NCBI RefSeq assembly: GCF_000423885.1
Contig: NZ_AUIV01000009.1
Location: forward strand, 1 to 64,000
Direction of reading: 5' to 3'
Origin: Thermomonas fusca DSM 15424
GTDB lineage: Bacteria; Pseudomonadota; Gammaproteobacteria; Xanthomonadales; Xanthomonadaceae
Length of the DNA: 64,000 nt
Each line of letters begins with the position of its first letter. Within the stretch, counting starts at the first letter, position 1. The translations under genes and the position numbers were made by a program. A model generated the notes under the pieces. The model had not been told where the DNA came from and did no database searches. It worked only from the letters and a program-made list of their open reading frames with translations. This document shows, in pieces, positions 1 through 6,648 of the stretch.

Positions 1-276
1 CTGTGCACCGACGGCAGCGCCATGTTGGCAAGTGCGGCAAGGGATCTGGGAATTGAGCACCACGCCCTGAACACCTTGCGCGGCGAGCGCAAGCGAGGTG
101 CGTGGCATGTCCAGAATGTCAATGCGCACCACAGCCGACTGAAGGGCTGGATGGCCCGATTCCGGGGCGTGGCGACGTCCTATCTGCCGAACTACCTGGG
201 GTGGTTCCGGGCACTGGAGCGGAATGCCCAAGTCGGCGCAGGACCCGCGTCATTGCTCAGGTTGGCGATGACATGA
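1..276 (+). CDS. IS1595-family transposase, C-terminal part (cut by window start)
   Basis: The frame is open from base 1 and ends at TGA 274-276, leaving 91 codons of a transposase C-terminus. Motifs such as LCTDGS, GIEHHALN, HVQNVNAHHSRLKGW and YLPNYLGWFRALE match the end of the ISXO2-like DDE domain of IS1595-family elements; the family assignment is from memory. The catalytic core would lie upstream of the window, so it cannot be judged whether the element is intact. A terminal inverted repeat follows at 285-308. Confidence 0.82.
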   Translation: MCTDGSAMLASAARDLGIEHHALNTLRGERKRGAWHVQNVNAHHSRLKGWMARFRGVATSYLPNYLGWFRALERNAQVGAGPASLLRLAMT

Positions 277-284
277 CCTCCATG

Positions 285-308
285 TCCACAATCAACGCGA
301 ACAGCGCC
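285..308 (-). repeat. Right terminal inverted repeat of the IS1595-type element
   Basis: This 24-base sequence, read on the minus strand, pairs with the left-end sequence at 6451-6474 (20/24 identical; mismatches at positions 8, 17, 19 and 22). Terminal repeats of about this length are usual for the family. Confidence 0.7.
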
Positions 309-336
309 AAAAAAAAGGCCCCGCACGCGCGGCCTT
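309..336 (-). terminator. Rho-independent terminator of the receptor/peptidase operon
   Basis: On the minus strand, AAGGCC and GGCCTT arms (331-336 and 315-320) form a GC-rich hairpin followed by a run of T (complement of the A run 309-316). It lies about 60 bases after the stop of the TPR-like gene, the last gene of the operon. The IS right end abuts its T-tract. Confidence 0.75.
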
Positions 337-394
337 GACCTTCGCATGCGGAGCCGGGTTTCAAACCGTCAGGGCGGGGCCCGACGTTGAACGC

Positions 395-1219
395 CTAGGG
401 CCTGGGGTTTTTGGTGCCCAGGCCGCTTTCGTCCTTCTGCGGGGTTTCAGGCTCCTTCGCGTCGCTGACCGGCGCCGTGGCCGGAACCCGTGATGCCGTG
501 GGAGTACCGCTTACCTTTTCCGCCTCGCCCACCGTGACCTTGCCCATGCGCGGCTGCATCCAGATGCTGTTTTGCCACTGGCGGTAGAGCTGCGGGTCCC
601 AGAACTGGAGGTCGTAGAACTTGCTGCCGTCGATCTGCTCGAAGCCCGCCGGCCCCGGGATGTAGATTTTCAGATTGCCGGCAAAGCCCGTCCTGCTGCC
701 CGTGACCTGGCGACGTTCCCGGCGGAGCACGGCGTCCAGACGGGGCTGCGCGGCGGCGTCCCCGTACTGGGCGTAAATATCCCCGCCCAGTTCAAGTGCC
801 TGCTTCCTTTCGGCATCGTCAAGCGCGGCCCAGTAGCGCTCCCGGATGCTCAGGAAGCCCAGATAGCCGCGTTCTGCAGCAAGGTCGATCCATGCGTACG
901 CGGAAGGGCGGTCCCGGGGCACGCCCTTGGAGTCCCACAGCAGCTCCGCCACCATGCCCTGCGACGGCTTGTCGCCGTAGAAGCTGGCACGCTTGAAGAA
1001 CTTCAGTGCGCTTTCGTAGTTCCCCTGCTTGAGCTCATCCAGGCCCAGCAGGCGATAGCGCAGGTCGGGGTGCCCGGACAGGAAACCCGCACTCATCATC
1101 AAGGCGTCGGCGGTGGGATCCTTGGATGGGGCGATCTGTGCATTGGCCGGGAGCATGGCTCCCGCCAAGGCCAGGGCGGCCAGCAGCGTTCGGCAGGACA
1201 TGGCGACGGGGATGCCCAT
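395..1219 (-). CDS. Exported TPR/Sel1-like protein
   Basis: A 274-residue protein with an N-terminal signal peptide (hydrophobic LLAALALAGAMLPANA, then Q) and a central helical stretch, about residues 55-125, of Sel1/TPR type (YESALKFFKRASFYGD, SAYAWIDLAAERGY). The C-terminus is low-complexity and rich in Pro, Ser, Thr and Glu. ATG 1219 overlaps the stop of the upstream S9 peptidase gene (TGATG); a TTG one codon earlier is possible. Last gene of the receptor-peptidase operon. Sel1/TPR repeats mediate protein contacts, so it may be a periplasmic partner of the peptidase; the exact function is unknown. Confidence 0.75.
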   Translation of the reverse strand: MGIPVAMSCRTLLAALALAGAMLPANAQIAPSKDPTADALMMSAGFLSGHPDLRYRLLGLDELKQGNYESALKFFKRASFYGDKPSQGMVAELLWDSKGVPRDRPSAYAWIDLAAERGYLGFLSIRERYWAALDDAERKQALELGGDIYAQYGDAAAQPRLDAVLRRERRQVTGSRTGFAGNLKIYIPGPAGFEQIDGSKFYDLQFWDPQLYRQWQNSIWMQPRMGKVTVGEAEKVSGTPTASRVPATAPVSDAKEPETPQKDESGLGTKNPRP

Positions 1220-3213
1220 CAATCCACCTTGCCGGGCGTGCCGACGCTGGTCTGTCCACCGATGTGGCGCGCGAAGAATCCCAGCATTTCGGTGTACAGG
1301 TTGATGCGCGCATCCTCTCCATAAAAACCGTGCATTTCGCCGGGTGCAATGATCATCCCTTCGGGTGTATTGCCGGCGGCGATCAGCGCCTTGTTCATGG
1401 CCTCGGTTTGTTCCGGCACGGCGCGTTCGTCGCGGGCGCCGGCTGCCAGATACACCGGAATCTTGACCTCATCGGCACGGCTAGCTGGCGAGGTCTGCGT
1501 CAGGACGTTGGCGTCGGTGCCCAAGGTCCTGCGCAAGTAGCGCAGGCCGGAATCGCGCTGCGGGATGTCGCCCTTCTTGAACATCATGTCCATGTCGTAC
1601 ACGCCCACGTAACCAAAGGCGCACTGGAACAGGCCGGGCTCGCGGATGGGCGCCATCAGCGCGGAATACCCGCCAAAGCTGCCGCCGTAGATGCAGATGC
1701 GGTCCCGGTTCGCATGGCCGTGGTCCACCACCCAGTGGGTGGCATCCAGGATGTCGTTCTGGATGCCCTGCGCCCATTGCTGGTGGCCGGCATCGCTGAA
1801 CGCCTTGCCATAGCCGCTGGAGCCGCGGTAGTTGATCTGCAGCGTGGCATAGCCACGGCTGGCGAACAGCTGCGCTTCGGGGTTGAAGCTCCAGTTGTCG
1901 CGTGGCCCGATGGGCCCGCCGTGCGGGTTGACGATCAGCGGAAGATTCTTGCCGTCGCTGCCATGGGGAATGGTCAGATAGGCGTGGATCTGCCGGCCGT
2001 CCCGTGCGGTGAACGAGAAGGGCATGACCTGCGCCATCTTGGCCGGGTCGAGCTGCTTTTGCCTTGCCATCAGGAACCGGGCCTTGCCGGTGTCGCGGTC
2101 GAACAGGTACAGCTCACCTGGGTTGGCGTCGCTGTACACCGACACCAGGATCTTGCGGCCATCGGTGGTGTAGCTGGAAAAATCGACCTTCTGACCCGGG
2201 AACGCGTCTGCCAACGACCCATAAAGCTGTGCGTCAGGGTGCTGCTCATTGAGCAGGTGCACCTTGGGCGCGCCCGCCTCGGTGACCACGCCCAGCAGCG
2301 TTTTGTTGTCGGTGGACCAGATCATGCCCGAGATGTCGGCCACCGGGTCGGCGAACAACTCGGAGAAACTTCCGTTTGTCGGGTCCATCTTGCCGATCGA
2401 GGCGGGCTTTTTGCCGTCGTCAAGCTCGGCGTAAATGGTGCCGTCGTCGGTGGCGCTAATGACGGACAGATGCTTGCCGTCGGATTTGGATGCATTCAGC
2501 AGCGTCCAAGTCTGCCCGTCTCGGCGATAGAGCTCCGAGCGCTCTTCAAACTCGCCTTTCTCGTTCTTGCTGGACGAGCACACGGCAAAGCGCGGTTCCT
2601 TGGTGGCATCAAGTGCCAGCGAGCAGTTGGGTTTAGGCGCCCGTCCAAGCGAGGTGCGACGGCCAGTGATGGTGTCCACCCGGACCACTTCCGAAGTGGG
2701 GCCCTCGGAGGACAGCGGCGAATACATCGTCATCAACACGTTGCGATCGTCGTCCTTCAGCGTGTCCAGCAGGCTGAAACTCTCCGATCCCACCGCCTTG
2801 CTGCGCTGGGTGTTGTCGCGCGTGCCCCGGAAGATGACGGGAATGGCTTGACTGCCATCGGCGTTGACCGCGTACCACTCGCCCAGCGAGAACGGCTGGG
2901 CATAGCCGCCCAACTTCTTCACCGCTGTGAAAAGCAGCCGGTCCGGCGCGGTCCAGTAGAAGCCGCCAATGCTCTTCTTGTCGGGCAGCTGGTTGACCTT
3001 GAGTATCTTCAGGTCGGACGTACGCAGGATAGTGAGCACGTCCTGCTCACCCATGTCCACGGTCAGAGCCAGGTAGTCGCCATTCGGCGAGATACGTGCG
3101 TTGCCGTAAGCCGCGCGGCCCACGAAATCCTTCACCGGGGGCAGAGTTGCTGCCTGGCCGGTGGTGCACAGCAGTAGCGTCATGGAAAGCAGCGAGGGTG
3201 TTGCAATCTTCAT
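1219..3213 (-). CDS. Exported S9-family (prolyl oligopeptidase-like) serine peptidase
   Basis: A 664-residue alpha/beta-hydrolase peptidase with an N-terminal signal peptide (MKIATPSLLSMTLLLCTTG), a beta-propeller-like region to about residue 400, and a C-terminal catalytic domain. The nucleophile elbow GGSFGGYS puts Ser at 512; Asp595 (GARDER) and His628 (EMHGFY) complete the triad. An oxyanion-type NPHGGP motif precedes it. The family cleaves short peptides, often with dipeptidyl- or acylaminoacyl-peptidase activity. The chosen ATG has AAGGA about nine bases upstream; a longer frame from 3294 runs through a hairpin and is unlikely. It follows a TonB-dependent receptor, which suggests processing of imported peptides. 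Confidence 0.9.
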   Translation of the reverse strand: MKIATPSLLSMTLLLCTTGQAATLPPVKDFVGRAAYGNARISPNGDYLALTVDMGEQDVLTILRTSDLKILKVNQLPDKKSIGGFYWTAPDRLLFTAVKKLGGYAQPFSLGEWYAVNADGSQAIPVIFRGTRDNTQRSKAVGSESFSLLDTLKDDDRNVLMTMYSPLSSEGPTSEVVRVDTITGRRTSLGRAPKPNCSLALDATKEPRFAVCSSSKNEKGEFEERSELYRRDGQTWTLLNASKSDGKHLSVISATDDGTIYAELDDGKKPASIGKMDPTNGSFSELFADPVADISGMIWSTDNKTLLGVVTEAGAPKVHLLNEQHPDAQLYGSLADAFPGQKVDFSSYTTDGRKILVSVYSDANPGELYLFDRDTGKARFLMARQKQLDPAKMAQVMPFSFTARDGRQIHAYLTIPHGSDGKNLPLIVNPHGGPIGPRDNWSFNPEAQLFASRGYATLQINYRGSSGYGKAFSDAGHQQWAQGIQNDILDATHWVVDHGHANRDRICIYGGSFGGYSALMAPIREPGLFQCAFGYVGVYDMDMMFKKGDIPQRDSGLRYLRRTLGTDANVLTQTSPASRADEVKIPVYLAAGARDERAVPEQTEAMNKALIAAGNTPEGMIIAPGEMHGFYGEDARINLYTEMLGFFARHIGGQTSVGTPGKVD

Positions 3214-3246
3214 CGTGTCGAATCCTTGATTGACCTTTTCAAAGAC

Positions 3247-3270
3247 GGAACCCGGCTTGCGCCGGGTTCC
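3247..3270 (-). terminator. Perfect hairpin between receptor and peptidase genes
   Basis: Ten-base arms GGAACCCGGC and GCCGGGTTCC with a TTGC loop lie between the receptor stop (3301) and the peptidase start (3213). On the minus strand only GTCTTTG follows, so it is a weak terminator or attenuator. It may lower peptidase expression relative to the receptor or protect the receptor mRNA 3' end. Confidence 0.5.
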
Positions 3271-3300
3271 GAATAAGCCTTTCAACTGCGTCAACAGCTA

Positions 3301-6147
3301 TCAGAACTTGTGGTTGATCGAAAGGAAGAAGCGGCGACCCATCGGGTCGGCGCCGAAGTAGCTGTAGAAGTACGGATACGAGGTGTACGTCGGGTCCGGA
3401 CGGTACTGGTTGTCGGTCACGTTTACGACGGTGAAGTCCACCTTCGTGTTGGCACCGAACTTGCGGCCCACTTGCAGGTTGTAGGTGGCGTAGGGCTTCA
3501 TGCGCTTGGTTTCTGCCCAGTTGTAGACGCTACCCAGGCGGGAGCCGAACACCGATGCGCTCCAGTTGTCCTTGCTCCACGACACCGAGCCACGGACGCG
3601 CGAGCGCGGGTCGATCACCGCATAGTCGCGATAATCCGTGATCGGGTCGTCCTGGAACTGCTGCTCCTTGTCGGTCAGCCGGATAGAGTGGCCAAGATCG
3701 AAGTTGAACCGGCCAAAACGGTCGGTCAGCAGGCTGTAGCGCACCGCGGTGTCGATACCACTCACGTCCACCAGCGCCGAGTTGATGTAGGCGGTGTTGA
3801 GGCGCTGGATCTGCCCGTCCAGCGTGGTGCCCGGTGCGTCATTACGGGTGATCAGGCCGTAGATGTTCTGGCAGAACGAAGAATCGCTGGCGAACTCGAA
3901 CGCGCTGCCGTCTCGCTTCACGCCCAACCGGCAGTTGGCTTCGTTCTGGGTCAGGTAGCCCGACGTCAGGGCGGTGGCCTTGTCTTCCAGCTTCACGCGG
4001 TAGTAGTCCACGGTAACCGACAGGTTGTCGAGGACGTCCCACACCAGGCCGTAACCCCACGACTTGCCTTCCTCTTCCTTCAGCAGCGGGTTGCCCGCGA
4101 TCACCGATTGGGTGGTGTAGGAGGTTGGGTCGCCGGTGGCGCCGCACTGCGTGACCGTGCGCGGGCCGGTGGTTTGGCCCAGGTAGTTACCGGAACGGCA
4201 CGCGTATTCGTCGAACACGCCCGAGTATGAGGCCGCGCCTTCGGCGTACACCAGCTGCATGTCGGGTGCGCGGAAGCTGGTGGCGTAGGAGCCACGCAAC
4301 AACAGGTTCGAGAACGGACGATACTCGATGCCCAGGTTGACGGTTTTGGCCTCGTCGACGGCGGTGATGTCGTCGTACTTGTCGTAGCGGCCGGCCAGGT
4401 TCATCGACAGGTTGCTGAAGATCGGCACGTGGAATTCCACGCCCATGGCATAGCGGTCGCGCGTGCCGTGGGTTTCCCCCGAGCTGGTCAGGTTGTAGAT
4501 GGTCTGGTCGTCAAGCGGACGCAGCTGGTTGGTGCGCGGGTCGCTTTCCAGATCCGTCGTCTGGCGGGTGCCTTCCAGCACCGCGGCGAAGCCCACGGGG
4601 CCTGCCGGCAGGGTGAACAGGTCGCCGCTGATGTTGAAGTTCAGGGTACTGGACGAGGTCTCGGCGGTGTTCTTCACGCGGGTGGAGAACGAGCGGTAGA
4701 TGTCCGGCGTGATCGGCGTGTTCCAGCGGTCCTGGTTCAGCGAATAGATCGGGTAGCCGCTGAGCGTGCCCTGCTGCGGGCCCAGAAAGTAATCATGCAC
4801 GGCCTTGGCGAGTAGACGCGGGCGATCCGCCACGTAGGTGTACTCGCCGTAGTTGTAGCTGACCTCCCAATCGAACCGGTCTGCGATGGTGCCCAGCGCG
4901 CCGACCGTGATGCCGTAGGACGCCTCGTCGTACACCGTGGACGCGGCCTCGGCGCCGCCCAACTCGGACGGGTTAAATACGCGCTGCAGCAGCACCAGGT
5001 CGCCCAGGTTGGCGTCGTAGTAATACGCTGACTGCACGCCGTTGCGCTGGGTGAACTTGTCACCCGAGGTGCTCCAGAACTCGGTGCCGCCGGAGGACTT
5101 GGCGTCAGTGGTGTAGTAGGTGGCCGAGCCGAACAGCTGGATGTCGTCGGTCAGGTTGAACGTGCCTGACAGGTACCCCGCCCATACTTGGTTCTTGTTG
5201 TAAAGCGACCGGCTGGCCACCTGGTCGTAGGAGCCGCAGTACTTGCCGCGGTTTGCTGTGGTGACCGTGGTGTAGCCGAACGCGTTGCACGCCGCCTCGC
5301 TGTAAAGCAGGTTGGAACCTCTCGGACCGGCAAAGCCGGCGCCGCTGATGGCCACCAGCGACAGTGCCGGGTTGGCGGTGATGCCGTAGGGGTTGTTGCG
5401 GATATCGGCAAACGTTTCGCGCTGTGAGGCGAAGATGGGCTCGTTGCTGGTGAACTGGGCCGAGTACTGCAGGTCCCAGCGGTCGCCGGACTTGCCGCCC
5501 ACGTATTCCAAGCTCACGCTGTCGCCGCCTCCCTCCGCGGTGGTGCCCGTGGTCAGGCGCAGCTGGTTGCCGTCAAAGTGCTTGCGGGTGACGATGTTGA
5601 CCACGCCGGCCACGGCATCGGAGCCGTAGATCGCGGAAGCACCACCGGTCAGCACTTCGATGCGCTCGACGATGGCGGACGGGATGGCCTTGACGTTCAC
5701 CACGTTGTTGTCACGGTTGTACGGCTGCGGGTACTGCGGCGGACGGCGGCCGTCAATCAGGGTGAGCGTATAGCCCGGGCCCATGCCACGCAGGTTGATC
5801 ACCTGGGCGTTCGGCGTGAAGCCGGTCACTGCCAGGTCACCGGTGAAGTTGGACTGGGCCTGCTGGGTGAGCGACTGCAGCATGTCGCCCACGGTCTGGA
5901 AGCCCTCGCGGTCGATGTCGGCGCGCGAGATCACCGTGATGGGCGCCGGGCCTTCGATGTCCACCTTCTTGATGCGGGAGCCCACCACCGACACCTTCTC
6001 CAGCGTTGCGGCTTGACTTGCAGCTTGCGCTTTTTCGGGCTGCTGGTCGGCCTCCTGGGCCTCCTGTGCCATGGCCAGCGACGGCAGCAGGAGCGCCGCT
6101 GCCAGCGCGAGCGTCAACCGGTTGCGATGAATGTTACGAACAGTCAT
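3301..6147 (-). CDS. TonB-dependent outer-membrane receptor
   Basis: A 948-residue receptor with signal peptide (LTLALAAALLLPSLAMA, then Q), a TonB-box-like stretch near residue 50 (LEKVSVVGSRI), a plug domain (ITVISRADIDREGFQTVGDM, GGASAIYGSDAVAGVVNIVT) and a long beta-barrel ending in an aromatic residue (FFLSINHKF), as needed for BAM insertion. It belongs to the large receptors typical of Xanthomonadaceae, often for peptides or oligosaccharides; the ligand cannot be read from sequence. ATG 6147 is preceded by AAGGGG. First gene of an operon with an exported S9 peptidase, so peptide uptake is the best guess. GC is lower than in the core genes. Confidence 0.93.
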   Translation of the reverse strand: MTVRNIHRNRLTLALAAALLLPSLAMAQEAQEADQQPEKAQAASQAATLEKVSVVGSRIKKVDIEGPAPITVISRADIDREGFQTVGDMLQSLTQQAQSNFTGDLAVTGFTPNAQVINLRGMGPGYTLTLIDGRRPPQYPQPYNRDNNVVNVKAIPSAIVERIEVLTGGASAIYGSDAVAGVVNIVTRKHFDGNQLRLTTGTTAEGGGDSVSLEYVGGKSGDRWDLQYSAQFTSNEPIFASQRETFADIRNNPYGITANPALSLVAISGAGFAGPRGSNLLYSEAACNAFGYTTVTTANRGKYCGSYDQVASRSLYNKNQVWAGYLSGTFNLTDDIQLFGSATYYTTDAKSSGGTEFWSTSGDKFTQRNGVQSAYYYDANLGDLVLLQRVFNPSELGGAEAASTVYDEASYGITVGALGTIADRFDWEVSYNYGEYTYVADRPRLLAKAVHDYFLGPQQGTLSGYPIYSLNQDRWNTPITPDIYRSFSTRVKNTAETSSSTLNFNISGDLFTLPAGPVGFAAVLEGTRQTTDLESDPRTNQLRPLDDQTIYNLTSSGETHGTRDRYAMGVEFHVPIFSNLSMNLAGRYDKYDDITAVDEAKTVNLGIEYRPFSNLLLRGSYATSFRAPDMQLVYAEGAASYSGVFDEYACRSGNYLGQTTGPRTVTQCGATGDPTSYTTQSVIAGNPLLKEEEGKSWGYGLVWDVLDNLSVTVDYYRVKLEDKATALTSGYLTQNEANCRLGVKRDGSAFEFASDSSFCQNIYGLITRNDAPGTTLDGQIQRLNTAYINSALVDVSGIDTAVRYSLLTDRFGRFNFDLGHSIRLTDKEQQFQDDPITDYRDYAVIDPRSRVRGSVSWSKDNWSASVFGSRLGSVYNWAETKRMKPYATYNLQVGRKFGANTKVDFTVVNVTDNQYRPDPTYTSYPYFYSYFGADPMGRRFFLSINHKF

Positions 6148-6450
6148 GGGATCCCCTTGTTTGTTTGTTAACGGGCTTGCGTGACACGACGTGGTGGCCG
6201 GTCAGGGCTCGGTCTTGCGTTTGAACCGAAGGCAGAGAGTAACAAAGAATTAACCTGTGAGTAGCAGGCGTAGCATGCCCTTTGTTAACGCGCCGCAACT
6301 TCCTGGGGCCCGGAACAGCCTGCCAGTGCTGGAAATAAGCTGCCGCGGTAAAGGAATTTGATCGGGCGCGAAGGCTTTGGTCTGCCTGCTTGATCGCCAG
6401 CGCCAGCCGCCTACGCGCGTGGCGCAAGAGCCCAGGTCGGCCCCAAAAAA
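6148..6450. other. Leader and promoter region of the receptor operon
   Basis: This 303-base non-coding stretch is relatively AT-rich. It contains GTTAAC near 6166 and an inverted repeat TAACAAAG/CTTTGTTA (6240-6247 and 6280-6287). On the minus strand TTAACA followed 17 bases later by GCTACT could be a weak promoter. The 3' part up to the IS terminus at 6451 shows nothing recognisable. Confidence 0.4.
6240..6287. promoter_or_regulatory. Inverted repeat upstream of the receptor operon, possible operator
   Basis: Eight-base arms TAACAAAG (6240-6247) and CTTTGTTA (6280-6287) are separated by 32 bases, about three helical turns. They lie 90-140 bases upstream of the receptor ATG. Spacing and position would suit a dimeric regulator; none is encoded nearby, so this is a weak inference. 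Confidence 0.3.
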
Positions 6451-6474
6451 GGCGCTGCTCGCGTTGGTCGTTGA
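6451..6474 (+). repeat. Left terminal inverted repeat of the IS1595-type remnant
   Basis: This 24-base terminus begins GGCGCTGCTCGCGTTGGTCG and pairs with the complementary end at 285-308. It is directly preceded by CCCCAAAAAA. Confidence 0.65.
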
Positions 6475-6549
6475 TCGTCTCAACCTGTGAGGCTGCCTAC
6501 CTGCATGGTTTCGTCACTGCTCGAAGGTTTCGGGCGGCGGGAGACCGGG

Positions 6550-6648
6550 ATGCGCGCACCTGAACTCAAGCGTTGGCTAGCAGAAGCGGGACGGCTGACA
6601 CCGGCCAAGCAGGAGCAGGTTCTGGCAAAGCTGCAGGGCGAGCGGTCT
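6550..6648 (+). pseudogene. Transposase N-terminal fragment, IS1595 type
   Basis: About 33 codons (MRAPELKRWLAEAGRL, then TPAKQEQVLAKLQGERS) read like the start of an IS1595-family transposase that precedes its zinc-ribbon region. The frame then runs into antisense receptor sequence and stays open for over 900 codons only because the DNA is GC-rich. The fragment is non-functional. Confidence 0.55.

Larger units (their letters stand above)
1..308 (+). mobile_element. Right end of an IS1595-family insertion sequence
   Basis: The element comprises the transposase 3' end plus 32 bases ending in a terminal inverted repeat (285-308). Read inward from 308, the repeat GGCGCTGTTCGCGTTGATTG matches the start of the remnant at 6451 in 20 of 24 positions. 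The DNA beyond 308 starts with a run of eight A, which is also the T-tract of the minus-strand terminator of the neighbouring operon. Confidence 0.75.
6451..6648 (+). mobile_element. Left-end remnant of an IS1595-family element
   Basis: The sequence begins with a terminus (6451-6474) matching the inverted repeat at 285-308 in 20 of 24 bases. It then carries about 75 bases of leader and about 33 codons of a transposase N-terminus (ATG 6550; MRAPELKRWLAEAGRL). After about 6648 the sequence is the reverse complement of a TonB-dependent receptor, so the rest of the IS was lost by deletion or rearrangement. It has the same orientation as the IS end at 1-308. The match of the N-terminal codons to IS1595 transposases is from memory. 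Confidence 0.62.

Noticed and set aside
309..316. Eight-A run considered as a target-site duplication of the IS
   Set aside because: The left flank ends CCAAAAAA, matching only six of eight bases, and the run is already explained by the operon terminator.
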